Of a stretch of 64,000 bases of DNA, positions 22,085 through 34,076 are shown piece by piece; position 1 is the first letter of the stretch; each line of letters begins with the position of its first letter. Origin of the DNA: Enoplolaimus lenunculus (taxonomy: Eukaryota; Nematoda; Enoplea; Enoplida; Thoracostomopsidae); the NCBI GenBank assembly GCA_030248215.1, contig JASANG010001546.1, positions 434,001 through 498,000 on the forward strand. Direction: 5' to 3'. The position numbers and the translations under genes were made by a program. The notes beneath the pieces are model-generated. The model was not told the origin of the DNA, ran no database searches, and saw nothing but the letters and a program-made list of their open reading frames with translations.

Positions 22085-22496
22085 TTCCAATTTATTGTAA
22101 TTGTAATTCTTAAGCATATCCTAGGTTAAATATGTTTTTAATGGACAAAATAGTCTGTGTTAATTATTAGCGCCTGCCATTTAAGCCTAAGACTTAAACC
22201 AGAAGTTACACCTAAGCTAAAACTGGTGTAAAATCATAACAAAGAGCCTTATTCTGTAAGCATACGCCTACACTTAAACCAGGTTTATATCCGATTCTGA
22301 TATTCAAGATATATATTGTTTGAAATTTAAAACAATTATGTCTTAATGCAGACACTATCGTGTTTATGTTTTAACCATTCAGACACAAATTTCTGTGCAG
22401 TTTAGGACTATAATGTTTGAATTACCAGAATTTAAGAAATTAAAAAATCCTGAAATTTCTACACATGTTTTGTGGGTGCATATAAGTACGCATTAC

Positions 22497-22740
22497 CATA
22501 TTCTTCCCAGTCTGCAAGTCCTATTGTCTTGCAGATGGCAGAACCGTATAAAACTGGCACGGGCCGACGAAATAAACCCGACAAAAGGTTGAATGATAAA
22601 CGGGTTGAGTACCAATGGCGAAGAATGAAACACGGTTTATAAAACAAGACATCGAGAAACAAACCCAAATCAGCATAATCCAGATGAGTATTGAACTTCT
22701 CATCATTGTCATTAACAGGTCGGACCACTTTGAAACACAC
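22497..22740 (-). CDS. Possible orphan exon (uncertain)
   Basis: An open frame of about 80 codons runs from an upstream TTTTTTCGAG acceptor-like site to TATG|GTAATG. It reads VVRPVNDNDEKF ... RRPVPVLYGS ... GLADWEEY, less biased than a random AT-rich frame. I do not recognise it and found no partner exon. It lies downstream of the end of the four-pass membrane gene, so it is not part of that model. It could be a gene or transposon remnant. Confidence 0.2.
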
Positions 22741-22980
22741 GTCACTCGAAAAAATGACAATTTAGTGTCAAAGTCAATATGATGTGTAGAAATCGTAATT
22801 GTCGTTGGACCAAAAACTTTAATTTCAATCGCGATTACAACCAGGATCCATGTTAAAATTATTTCTGCGACAGGAAGACATACTTGAACTGCGAATGTAA
22901 CCGAAGGATGCGTCCAGCATCTGGTAATAAAATTTTAACTCTTTCTCACATGAATATTTGCAATTTCACATGAGATGTAA

Positions 22981-23052
22981 TTTCAAGATGAGATTCGAAC
23001 CCCAATCTCACGGGTGGGAGTTGTTTACGATGACCACTGAGCTATAGGAGCA
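22981..23052 (-). ncRNA. tRNA-like sequence (tRNA pseudogene or SINE head)
   Basis: On the - strand, TAGCTCAGTGG (A box, 23044-23034) and GGTTCGAATCT (B box, 23001-22991) stand 43 bases apart, as in a tRNA gene. The predicted acceptor strands (GCTCCTA and TCTTGAA) do not pair and the anticodon arm is imperfect, so this is not a working tRNA. It fits a decayed tRNA or the pol III promoter of a SINE. Confidence 0.6.
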
Positions 23053-23159
23053 TGACGCTCGAGCCCGAGTAGGCTCTCACGTCTTGTGGATATTTAACAC
23101 TGCACATATATGTTATAAATGTCAAACACTGCTTACAATGTGTGTATTGCATGTACATT

Positions 23160-23346
23160 ATTGTATTTAGTAACAGTATTATAAACATATTCCCAAGCCT
23201 AAGCCTTAATCTATGCGTAAGAATGAGCATATTACTAAGCCTAAGACTAAACCTAAGCCAAGCAACAAAATTAGTCTAAAGCTTAAGCTTACTCTATTCT
23301 AGTCCCACAGAATAACTATCCGCCTCTGATCTTTACATGGACCATA
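23160..23346. mobile_element. TeloMITE subfamily 1
   Basis: AACAGTATTATAAACATATT leads into CCTAAGCC-type hexamers, then the subfamily right end (AGCTTAAGCTTACTCTATTC ... CTGATCTTTACATGG). The extreme left end is decayed. Confidence 0.8.
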
Positions 23347-23913
23347 CCCATTATGAATTTGTCTTTATTTAGATATATTTGAGACAATATTTCTTGAATA
23401 TTAGACACATTGTTTTGTGTGTTGCTTTAGATAACCCTTTTACGAAACCTAAATTTAAACCTAAGCCAAGCAAATGGGACGGAGTGTACAAAGGCCAAGA
23501 AATTCTATTAATATTTATATCAATGCATAAAGTAAACAAACCATAACATGCAAAAACACAAAGCAAACACAAAGATTCAATTGTGAAGCGATAAATAGAC
23601 AAAATTTAAAGTAAACGCTTAATAATCTTAATAGGATGTTACAACGCCGTTGTCATTTCCGTTAAGTTAAAATAACCTTCCTTAAAAATAAATTTGGGGC
23701 CTCAAAATTTAAAATTTGTTTCAAAAATGGTACAAGATCATTGGTCAATATATATTTACACTGTTTGTGATTATAAATTTTGGCTTTATTTCTGATTATG
23801 ATCATATTCTAACAAGAGTTCAAAACTGTCTTATTGCATGCGGGATATTGGCGAAATTAAATTGAAAAATTTTAAATTTGTCAGTATTTTTATTAAAGCT
23901 AAAAAGTGATATC

Positions 23914-26900
23914 TCAGGTCAAAACTAACAATCCGTCATTGCGGTAGAAACTGTCCGGTGTCGCTGCATAAATAACTCCAGTTACCAATGCGCTTAACGC
24001 TGGAAAAACAAAATAGAATTAAATAACATTTAGAAACGTCTTCTTATTTTAGCGACTGTATTCTCAAATGTGTATCACTGCAAAAAATGGTGAGTCAAAT
24101 TGCCTCTTTCCAAAGTAGAATTTTCGTGGCTACACAAACTGAGTCCAATTCGACTCCGCCACAGTCAAATTCGACTCACTGAGGCGCACGTTTTACTGCG
24201 GCGGAGTCGAATTTCTACTCAATTTGTGTAGTCCCGAAAAGCTTATTTCGAAGAGAGTCAATTTGACACGCCATTTTCTGCAGTGTAGCATCTATTACCA
24301 GATAGCGAATGATTTTCAAATTGTCAAATTCTTGCAAAAGCAAAACTTAAAACAGAAGTAGGAGACAGGTAAATACAAAAATATGCAGATTTTCGAAGCT
24401 CACCAATTACTGGCTTAAACACTACAACACGTGTCACTAATTGGTTAAAGGTTTTACACACATTTGAGAATATGGATGAGACTAAATGACATAATTCTTT
24501 CAATTAAATTACGCTGCCAACAACCGTTTCTATATATAAGTAGCCATTTCGTACACTGTAAATTTTAGCATTCGGTTCAAACTAATATTTTAAGAAGTAA
24601 ATCAGACTACGAAAGTATTGAATTTTAGATATACTTTAATTTCCTGTCTAAAATGTTTGGCCAATGTAAGGAACAGAGGTGGAACAGTATTATACGCATA
24701 TTCCTAAGCCTAAGCCTAAGTCTAAGTCTAAGCGTAGGAATGCGCATATTCCTAAGCCTAAACCTAAGCCTACACCAACACAAAAAATTAGTCTAAAGCT
24801 TAAGCTTACCCTATTGCAGTCTTACAGAAAAATGTTCCACCCCTGATTTTTACATGGGACAAATGTTTTAATTAATGACAGAGTGCAAATCCTTACCCCA
24901 CGGCAAAATTGCATACACAATACAATATTGTGGAAGGACGTGTATGGCTTTTGCGGCTCGAGTCAGTGCAATAGTTTTCCAGATTAGCAAGCAACTGCAG
25001 TATGCAAATGAGTTGAAAATCATTGTGATTAACAGCCATTGTAGAAGCGATGCACCTTGGACACAAGACTCCGCTGATAAGTCAAGTCGGGACTGAACGA
25101 AACACAAAATGAACGCCAAGTAGTAAACGAATACTGCGAGATAGAATGAAAAACCCGCAATGGCATCGGATGTATAGTGCTGTTTTGACCACCATTTCCA
25201 GCGGAACAGAGTTGGCCTAAAAATAGTGCCATGTGAAACATACCCGAGGCCTCGAAGCGTCCGGATGACGAAACCCAGGGTATCCAAAGAGGAATTGGTT
25301 ACGTGACCGATGATAATTAGGCTTAGCCATTGGTGACCTACTTTTCAATGAAATAAGCAGTGTTGTGCACCGGCCAGGAACCGGCTGGCGGGCCAGCAAC
25401 TGCTTATAGCAAAAAAAGCTAAAAACATAGTGACATCATTAATTTAATATTTTAAATATTTAGATTTCGATTTTAAAAATCTTTAGCTGAAATATAAAAT
25501 GGGGGTACAGTTATCATTATGGTCAGTGTTACGGTTGAATTAACAGCTGAATCCACTTTGGGTGCAGTTGTATTCCAAACAGCTCATGTGATGAGATAAA
25601 GGGTTCCAATGTCTTTTAGAAAAATATAGTGAAATATTCCCTTAAAGACCCTACGTATAAGTATTTTTTGACAATAATTAAGGGAACTAAAAGTTGAATT
25701 GCCCGAAAGGGCCATGATTCTTACTCTGAGTTGTGTTGATTCAAGTGGAGTTGATAATTGAATCAGAATGCGAGTAGTCCTAAATCAGACTGGTTCTGAC
25801 ATTCCTAACTCAGACTGAGCGAATGAACAAAATTAACTCGCTGGAATTAACTGTGTGGCAAAAAATGTCCTAAATCCTGCTTAACATGTACCATCTGCTA
25901 CCGAAACACATTGACTGCGTTCTAGTTTGTACAATTACGCTATGTCAGCATCTAATTTCGAAAGTTAAGCAAAAATGTTACCTGCAATAGGCTAACAGTA
26001 TCACGTGATTAGTTTCAATACCAGGATTTAAAACCCGATAAAAAATGTTGCAAAAATTGAAGATATTAATAAAAGTACAAAATACTCCAAATGTATCTTT
26101 AATGCCAATGCCATTCAAACGTACTGCTTTTTAGGTGCACTTTATTTTTAAGTAAAACATACACTTTGAACTTGCAAAAATGCATATAGAAGCCCATTCT
26201 TACACTTAGGCTTAGGCTTCGGCTTAAACTTTACGCTGGGAATGTTCTTATAATACTGTTGCACCCCTGTTCTTTACATTGGCCATAAATGTTGTCTTTT
26301 TTGCCGTATGAGTGCATTGTACAGTTTGGTAAAAGTTTGTGCGGATACATACTGGTTTAAAACATGTACGTTCGACCACCATGGTAATATTATTAACTAA
26401 ATGAGTTGTGGTACAATATTTATTAATCTCACAACAGATCTGCCGAGTTACCAAAACAAAGGCGCAAAAGAAATTGCAAGAAGGATCGCTGCCAACACAA
26501 CATCAACTATTGACAAGCCAAAAATTGCATTTCGAAGCATTTCGTCAAATGCACGCGGATCAGTAGTGTTACTTGTATCGTTTTCAAGTGTAATCAAAAA
26601 CGAATCATCAAACGAAGCGAAGTATTGTAATTTCTGAAAAATAAAACAAAATAGTTTTTGTGGCAAAATTAATGTTGTTTGCTAAAAAATGTTCGTAGAA
26701 ATTTTTGAAAAAAATGATTGAAAACGAATTTAGAAAACTGGTATGTGATACAAACGGATTCAAAGTGGATGCAGTCATTGTTTAAGCTTCAGCGGACGCC
26801 ATAAATCCTGACGTTTTGAATCTGGTCGAGTTTAATACAATGATCACAGAATTATTACCAACGTTGATTTTCGAATCCAAACTCAGCTTTGTGACTTTTG

Positions 26901-27039
26901 TGAACAAAATTGTTGTTGCAAAAATCTGTTGAACTACTGATTTGTCGCTTTTACACGCGATATAATTAATAATATTGCCATTTACCATCCTTGCTTCCGC
27001 GGAAAAATTGCAAGATTCATCAAAATCGCTGTTATCCAT
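23914..27039 (-). CDS. Four-pass membrane protein, family not recognised
   Basis: Four exons give about 262 aa: 27039-26839 (ATG), 26633-26452, 25216-24897 and 23999-23914 (TGA). The phases of exons 2-4 agree (TTTTTCAG|AAA; TG|GTAACT to TTTTTAG|G; GG|GTAAGG to TTTCCAG|CG). Exon 1's donor (ATT|GTATTA at 26839) is the weakest call. The N-terminal 100 residues are polar with several NxS/T sites. Four hydrophobic segments follow: about 104-128 (IVDVVLAAILLAISFAPLF), 148-168 (FYLAVFVYYLAFILCF), 186-208 (LLQWLLITMIFNSF) and 225-247 (IVYAILPWALSALVTGVIYA). A Trp-rich RPTLFRWKWW lies after the first. No signal peptide is obvious. The topology resembles tetraspan proteins, but I see no tetraspanin CCG or claudin W-GLW motif. 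Introns hold several MITEs. Confidence 0.65.
24076..24285. mobile_element. Foldback MITE, family F2
   Basis: Symmetrical element: CACTGCAAAAAATGGTGAGT at the left and CGCCATTTTCTGCAGTG at the right, with GACTCCGCC / GGCGGAGTC at the centre. A half copy with the same end lies near 44416-44494. It lies in the last intron of the membrane-protein gene. Confidence 0.85.
24659..24859. mobile_element. TeloMITE subfamily 1
   Basis: Full-length: GGCCAATGTAAGGAACAGAG to CCTGATTTTTACATGGG, with two blocks of CCTAAGCCTAAG hexamers. It lies in the last intron of the membrane-protein gene. Confidence 0.85.
25727..25857. mobile_element. Foldback MITE, family F (partial)
   Basis: TGAGTTGTGTTGATTCAAGT and further TGAGTT/AACTC words, ending AACTCGCTGGAATTAACTGT. 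It is a shortened, decayed copy in intron 2 of the membrane-protein gene. Confidence 0.55.
26190..26286. mobile_element. TeloMITE subfamily 1, right half in reverse
   Basis: TTAGGCTTAGGCTTCGGCTT runs into AATACTGTTGCACCCCTGTT and CTTTACATTGGCC, the family end in reverse orientation. The other half is missing. Intron 2 of the membrane-protein gene. Confidence 0.7.
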
Positions 27040-27202
27040 GAATTTGAAATTAAAGTTGACAAAAATGCAATCGTATGCTGGCTTTGAATTTTATAGACAA
27101 TCGGATAAATTTTAATAAAACGCAACTCGAAAATAAATTAAAAACTTTTTGCAATTTTCTAGCGTATTTCATGGTGTGAGAAACCAAATTTTGAGCAGAT
27201 TT

Positions 27203-27412
27203 TGGCCAATGTATTAAAAATCAGGGGCGGAAGGTTTTTCTGTGGGACTAGAAAAGAGTATACTTAAACTTTACACTATAATTTTGTTCTTTAGCTTAGG
27301 CTTAGTCATAGGCTTTGGCTTACCTAAGCCAAAAACTTAGTCTAAAACTTAAGCTAACTCTATTACAGCCACGCAGGAAAACGTTCTGGTCCTGTTCTAT
27401 ACATGAGCCGAA
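27203..27412. mobile_element. TeloMITE subfamily 1
   Basis: GGCCAATGTATTAAAAATCA, then GGGGCGGAAGG, TTAGGCTTAG hexamers, and a far end of GTTCTATACATGAGCC. It lies about 160 bp upstream of the start of the membrane-protein gene. Confidence 0.8.
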
Positions 27413-27627
27413 AGTCTAGCAACTACACTTTAGCCAAATTTTCGTAATAAACTCAGCAAGCAGTTAAAAGGCATTTTTGACATCTTAACGTTAGATATTC
27501 AACGCAACCATGTTAAGTATTTTTGTTTACTTACAAGTATTGTTGCAGAAAACAATTGATGCAAACTAATGCTGGTGTTATCAATTTACTATTCGTACAC
27601 AGCAATGTTTAATTCAGTTGTGAATTT

Positions 27628-27751
27628 AGGGGGAATGGGGGATGTTATGCTTTAGCTTAAGAATTCGCTTTTTTAAGGCTTGGGCTTAGGCTTTAGGCTT
27701 AGGAATACGCTAAATCTACTGCTACGCCCCTAAAAGTAAGATTGGCCAAGA
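27628..27751. mobile_element. TeloMITE subfamily 2 fragment
   Basis: AAGGCTTGGGCTTAGGCTTT hexamers followed by TACGCCCCTAAAAGTAAGAT and GGCC, the reverse of the subfamily 2 left end. The other end is decayed. Confidence 0.65.
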
Positions 27752-27759
27752 TATTAACA

Positions 27760-27880
27760 TATATTTCAAATTACCTTATAAATTTCAGATTGCTTGACAA
27801 ATTTCAAATTATTTGATAAATTTCAAATTATTTAATAAATTTCAAATTACCTGATAAACTTCAAATTACCTGATAAATTC
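27760..27880. repeat. Minisatellite, 19-bp unit, about five copies
   Basis: Consecutive TTGATAAATTTCAAATTAT-like units with 1-3 differences each. It directly abuts the TeloMITE fragment at 27751. Confidence 0.85.
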
Positions 27881-28484
27881 TGTTTATTTTGCAGTAACAT
27901 CGTTATTCTCTGAGACACAGAGTACAACATATCTATATAATTGAAGCAGGAGAGTTCCTACGTATTTTGGGCAACTTTTCAGAAATTAACTTCATGTACA
28001 ATATTTTTTAGAACACGAATGTAATTGTTCTATGAAAAGAAAAGTTGCATACAGATTGCTGTACATCTGCTAACTTTTGCACATTGCGCAAAGCCGGCTG
28101 ACTAGTAACGATTATGTGTAAGCATATGAACAATTTAATATATTTACTACCAAAAATTACAGTAAAATATATTTTACATTGCATAGATCATCCGTTTATA
28201 TATCATTCACAACAACCAATCGAGAAAGAACTTTCGATACATTGATTCGAATAAAGTTTCAGGACCGAATTGAAAAGTTACAAAATATTGAGATTTATAA
28301 AACGCAACTCAACCGAATAGTTAACCTTCAGTTACCAAATGTAAGTGTTCTTAGGCAAACGACCAATATTCAGACAAGAATACTTTTAAAAACAGCAGTA
28401 AATTTCAAAAATTACGAAAATCAATTGCTTCGCGTATACAAAGACATGAGGACGTTTTGAAATTTTAAACTTGGTCAGTGATTT

Positions 28485-31400
28485 TCAATTTTCATAGTGC
28501 ATTAATCCTTCGATTGCGTTAACTTCTTGTGATACCCTGTCGGCGACGTTAGCTGTTTCGGCGGATATTCGATGTTTTGCGGCGTTCATTGCGTTTTGTG
28601 CCCATTCGCCATACTTTTGAACGGTTTCGCCAACGTTTTGTTTCATTTCGGTTGCTTTATTTTTCGCAGATGTCACACGGCGATGTATTGGATTCAACGC
28701 TTTATCAACTTCGTCGTGTAGTTTTTCGTAGTTTCCTTGCAGTCGTTCACTTTCAACTTCAAGTCGTTTTTTCTGTCGATCGGTAAATTTATATTTCGCT
28801 ACGTTAATAAATTTTGTCAACCGATTTTCTCGCTTTTTAATCGCATCTGCAAGCATACTTTTTGTTCGTAAACTTTCTGCTTCGTCCAATAGTTTTGGAG
28901 CGGTTGACGATGATTGCGTTATTTGATGCGGGCCTTCGTCTGATGTTCCAGATTTTTCACGTTGCTTCGCTTGTTGTCGAACGTTGTCGTGAAATTTGTT
29001 TCGTTCCATAATTTTGTTCCGATTCAACATAACAGCCTCAAACGAACGAGACGATGTCTTTTCAATTTCAAGGATTTTTTCAATTTCCGCTGGATTGTTT
29101 TCAAATTCAATTTGATGTTCCAGTGCAGCGTCGATTTCAGCTTTGTTGTTTTTGAATTTTTCCCATAATCGTTCACGTTTTTTGGCAACATTTTTCTTTG
29201 TGATTGCCGATGTTGTTTCCAAAACGTCTGCAGTAGCGTCTGCGGCACCTTCAAACGAATCTATTGCGATTAGTTGTCGTTCGAGGATTTTTTGTTTTTT
29301 TGTCGCCATTTCAATCAATCGTAGATTTTTTGATCGATCAAATTTCCCTGTCTCGTCGTTCAAATTTCGCCTTTGAGCACTGATTTGTGACTCGAGCGCT
29401 CCAAGTTTTTCAGCGTCTTTGGATTGAATTTTTTCAATGTTTTGCTTCATTTTATTGAATTTTGCTTTGATGGCTGATTTTTCGTGCTTGCTGTTTGTCG
29501 ATGGCGGCCGTGATGTTAGTCGAAATTGAATCAATTTTGTTTCAATGCTTAATTCGATACTTTCCAGCTCTTTCAATCGTCGTTCAGCATTGGCATTAAT
29601 CTTTGAAAATGACTTCCGGTCTCCAGATGACGTTTGCTTGTCGTTAACGTTATTAGCAGCCGTTTTTTTCATTGACTTCAGCGTTGTTTTGAGTTCGTTA
29701 ATTGTTTCAATGATTTCTTTCATAATTTGTTCTTCTTGTCGTTCGTTTTCTGTTATTTCTTGTTCTTCTTCATCGCTGTTCCTGTCGTCGTCGCTGCTGT
29801 CTTTATCTGAGTCTTCTGAGTCGTCTTCACTATCGCTATCCATTCCAATTGACATGTCAGAACCGCCATCATTACTTGAGTCAGCATCGTTTAATCTTTT
29901 TCCGCTGTCATTGTCGCCGTTCGTTCCTTCTTCACTATTCATATCACTATTCATCTTGTCGTTATACATCATTTCATTCGATTGTCCGCCATTGACACTT
30001 TTTCTTTTTCTCTTTCTGTTGTCGTTGCTTCGTTTTCTCCGTTTGTCACTGCTGCCACTGTCATCAGATTGTTCGTCCGTTAGATCGAGATTGCTCATTT
30101 CTCCGCTTTTCGACATATCACTGTCCTGTGTTTTGTCTGATTTTTCACTTGAAGATTCCATTGAGGATGTATCACCGTCGCTGTCGCTGGCTGCAAATTC
30201 TTCTAATTCTTCGAGTAAATCTTTCAATTCTTGTTCAAGAACTTCAACTCGAGCATGGAGAATTTGTAAATCTGCGTGTTCAATTTCACTTTGAGGCATC
30301 GATTCAACGATTTCTACCGCTTTTTCTTTGGTTGTTTCCGATTGTTTCAAAACTTGTCGCAGTTGGTCTTTGATTTTTGCATCTTTTACAACTGGAGCTT
30401 CTTTTTCGACAACTTTTCGTATTTTTTCGTGTTGTTTAATGACGGTCGCAGTTAAATTTGCCTTCAATCGCTGCATTTTAGCGACTTTTTGCTTAATTTC
30501 AACTGTTGCTGTTTTGTTCAATTTTTCATTGCTGTTTGTCAACAGTGCAGTGTCGACTTTTTGAACTTTTTCAGCTTTTTTCGCCAATTTTTCTTCGTGT
30601 TTCATCAGTTTTTGTCGTAATTCTACTCGTTTGGCAACGTTTTCGTTGTAATCGTCTTCTGATGTTGCTGCTGGTGCTGCAGATTCGAGTTGTGCTAATT
30701 CGCTACGAAGTTTGCTCCGTTCAACGTTTGCCGTCGCGTTATATTTGTCAAAATCGCGTTCCCAAACTCGAGCTGCTCGAGCGATAATTGATTGGTTAAA
30801 CTTTCGAAGCGATTCTTCATTGCGTTTGACGAATTTTTCAATTACTTCTGAAATTCAAATTAAAAGTTGAAACATGCACATTTGGTGCAAATGATTTGTA
30901 TATGATTTTACAAGTAATCCAGAGCTCAAAAACAACGGAATCACCGGTATTTCTGTAACGGAAACGGAAACAAAAATCCGGCAACATCCCGGTTTACAAA
31001 CAATTCAATAGTTTCTGTTCAGTGTTACAGTAGACAACCTTAAAATAGCCTACGGAATGGAAATCGTCAAACCTATACTTACCTTTCACCATATCCAATC
31101 TTTTTGTTTTAAATTCTTTCAACGTCATTTTTGATTCGTCATTCGATACTGCGCGAGCGTTGACCTGAAAAATACAAAAAATGAAACTGATTTATCGCAT
31201 TTGGACCCGATTTGATCTTCAAAAGATGATCCTCACTAAAATCTGAAATGTCGGCTTTTTTGTAGTTTCCGCAAATGAAGAAAAGTCCCCCACGACCACA
31301 ATCAAGCATTAACTTTACGGTTTGACTTAGTCTTACGCTCAGGCTTATGCGCCTATGTTTAAACCTAAGAAGCCCATGTATAGAACAGGGCCGAACCAGT

Positions 31401-31888
31401 AGTATAGGCATATCCCTAAGCCTAAACCTAAGACTAAAGCCTAAGCATAAGCGTAAGGATAAGCTTATACCTAAACCTAAGCCTAAGCCTATTAAAGCCT
31501 AAGCAAAAAAGTCTAAAGTTTGAGCTTACACTATTACAGTCCTGCACGGAAACGTTCCGGCGCTGTTCTATACATGGGACAGCCTAAGCAAGAAACAACT
31601 TGTTCAATAAAAAGGCCCCACGCCGCATTTGAGTAGTGTAGGGGAAAACTACAAAAGTGCCGATAACGGTTAAAAATTGCAGCAGTTTTATGTGATTATG
31701 TTTCGAATATTGTTTTAAAGCCAACAAGAATACCGTTGTTTACGTTTTTGAATTGTAAAAGCTAAGAACTCACTGAAATTTGCTTCAACTTGAGCGAAAA
31801 ACTTCTTAAAACTTACCACTGCAATCTCAGTAACACAAATTATCATCATTCCAAACATCAGTAATGACAAACTATATTTCAATTCCAT
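28485..31888 (-). CDS. Secreted acidic coiled-coil protein, not recognised
   Basis: Three exons with matching phases: 31888-31817, 31164-31083 and 30847-28485 (TGA), giving about 838 aa. Exon 1 is a clean signal peptide (MELKYSLSLLMFGMMIICV). The rest has no membrane segment and is dominated by Lys/Glu-rich helix with heptad-like spacing. A Ser/Asp/Glu-rich stretch at about 270-425 contains a basic insert (DKRRKRSNDNRKRKRK). The last 100 residues (ATEMKQNVGETVQKYGEWAQ and on) look like amphipathic helices of apolipophorin or LEA-like type, a resemblance only. The third exon is an unbroken 787-codon frame, strong evidence for a real gene. It presumably acts outside the cell or in the secretory pathway; no enzyme motif is seen. 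Asn and Lys codon use is high, as in its neighbours. Confidence 0.85.
31371..31576. mobile_element. TeloMITE subfamily 1 with long telomere-like core
   Basis: AGCCCATGTATAGAACAGGG to GCGCTGTTCTATACATGGG, perfect over the last dozen bases. The core has a dozen CCTAAG-type hexamers. Located in intron 1 of the secreted-protein gene. Confidence 0.87.
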
Positions 31889-32564
31889 AGCAAATAAATT
31901 CCTTACAAAATGTCACAATATCAATTAATATAAGCCAGTTAATATAAGCTGATATATTAAGATTTGTGTTAACGAAAAATAATAATTCTTAACTGGTCAT
32001 ACAACTGACACAATAGTTGGGCAAAGTTGACAATACATTCGAAATAAACCCGACAAGGTTTACAGCTGTTAGTTGTAGTCGATGTTAAGCCAAAGTCTAA
32101 GCCTAATCCTAAACGTAAGTTTAACGTTTTTCAAAAACTCAATTGTAGCAAATTTTGGTCACAGCAGGTAAGAAAGACCAGAAAGTTGGCATCGTTTGGT
32201 CCAAATATGTGTGCTTCATTTGGTGGACTGTAATATGCTAACATTTTTTAATTTGAAACACTGTCGAAGAAAATTTTTAGGTATAGCAACGGTTGTGTTA
32301 TCCTCGTCGCGCAGCGCCGTCTGGCTCTGGCCGACGTATAACGGCACTGCAAATCCAAACATTTTTGTTTACAAATTGATATCTTGTGTCATTGGTTGAC
32401 GGGACCGTGTGGGATCAAACTGCACCGGACGACTCTGTACCACAGGCAAACAGTCGAAAAGTATTGCAACATCTAAGCTGTCACACGCAACCTGTGTCAA
32501 CGATTTTGTATAAACACCTTTCATCAAATGCGCTCAACTTTTGTTAGTTTTGTTGATTAATGCT
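31889..32564. other. Intergenic, no gene seen
   Basis: AT-rich stretch upstream of the secreted-protein gene, with a short CCTAATCCTAAACG telomere-like word near 32102. No supported exon. Confidence 0.4.
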
Positions 32565-32829
32565 CTATTCACAAGTGCAAGTTTTTGCTGCGACAACATG
32601 CAGCTGCAAATTGCACGCAAAACTTACATTTTTCATCAGCCAATGAGAAAGCGGCTGCATTAATTTCAGTGAACTTTCACGGTTATTCACACATGTGAAC
32701 TAAATTCCAAAGCGATGATTTTTAAAGACTTATTTGCAGCTGCAAGTTTTTCGAACGCGATTTTGGACAAAACTTGCAAGTGTAAGTTGCAACTGCAGTT
32801 CTCGCAGCAACAATTTGCACGTGTGAATA
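32565..32829. mobile_element. TIR MITE, family H
   Basis: Left end CTATTCACAAGTGCAAGTTT and right end TTGCACGTGTGAATAC are inverted repeats that continue inward (TGCTGCGA / TCGCAGCA). CAGCTGCAA words recur inside. About 265 bp, non-coding. Target duplication not resolved. An AT-rich palindromic stretch (AAGTATTTCTG / CAGAAATACTT) follows to 33075. Confidence 0.7.
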
Positions 32830-33286
32830 CACACAAAAAAGTATTTCTGAATATATTCACAAAAGTATTTTCTGCTGCAAATTTGAAAAGTTTTTCTGAT
32901 ATTTAAGACAATTTTCCTAAAAATAACAGGAAAACGGTTATTTTCAAACACTATTTCAAAACTTTTTTGAAAACTTTTCTGTTATAACAGAAATACTTTT
33001 CAAGTGCACCTTGCTAATCACATTCCTTAAATGTAAGAAATTTTTTCTTAAATATCAGAAATATTATTTTGAGTGTAGGGCAATAATTATGTTTAAATTT
33101 CTACTAAAAATACACAACAATACTGCATTGTTGCGACCCGATTAAGAAGTAATAATAGTCGAAGGTGCATATTTTGAGTGAGAATTAATAAAAGTCTACA
33201 TCATTAATGGGAGTCTGTATTTGATGAGATTATAAAATTCCTGAAGTTCTTGATGTAAATTTCAGCAACAGTGAATGAAGCATACG

Positions 33287-33561
33287 AACAAGAGTATGCA
33301 ACTGGGTGCATTCTGTGTAGAAAAGAATGCTTCCGGCACGCGTTTCGTTTTTGCCCTACCACCCTTTAGTTAGAGGGGGTACAACATTATGCGAACCATA
33401 ACACATTATGTATCCGGCAGCAAATTGATTCGCTTATAATTTAATTTAAGGTTATTGCATTTGACAGCAACCCCCCCTTCTAAAGAAGGGGTTGACGAAA
33501 AACGCAACGCAAGGTGGTACATTTTGTACCATGCGAAACCCAAAGAGTTGCACACTCTTGT
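33287..33561. mobile_element. MITE-A copy
   Basis: ACAAGAGTATGCAACTGGG at the left, AGAGTTGCACACTCTTGT at the right. Internal GTGGTACATTTTGTACCATG and CCCCCCCTTCTAAAGAAGGG mark the family. Confidence 0.85.
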
Positions 33562-34076
33562 ATCATGCACTCTTAATTTCACAGTAAATTCATTTTCCCA
33601 AAAGCTTCCAGGACCAAATAAATTTCAGCACAAATTTGATTACTTAAATTACATTTTACCTAATATTCATAGCAACATACTGAAATTTTAAGCGTAAATT
33701 CCTGAAGCAACATATATCAATCGATGAGACAATGGCATAAGTGACGGGCGTAGGTGTAAGGTCCAAATAACAGGGGTAGGTTGACAATAATAACAGTCCG
33801 TAAGCAAATACTAACAAAGTTTATACATTCCATAGAGGCAAAATAAATATCAGTCACTCCGTCTTATTCGAGTCACTACAGTACGAATCACCGCATAACA
33901 ACCACTGAGGAGTTGCAAAGCTGAATTAGCGCCTGTGTCGTGTTTTTAAGCTAAATTCGGTCCATACGATGTCAAAAACTTACAAAAAGCCAACAAATTA
34001 ACAGTTCATTGTTGTTACGAGGCAAACTACTGAAGCGAAAAGTTATGTTGCTACGACACATTTGACGACTGGGTCG

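Noticed and set aside
28179-28460. + strand open frame of 93 codons next to the coiled-coil gene's 3' end
   Set aside because: It opens at TTG with no ATG near the start and no clear acceptor; Asn/Lys/Ile bias fits AT-rich noise.
29545-30294. Long + strand open frame (249 codons) opposite the secreted coiled-coil gene
   Set aside because: Its Ser/Leu-rich sequence is the antisense of the Ser/Asp/Glu tract; the - strand model has a signal peptide and spliced exons.
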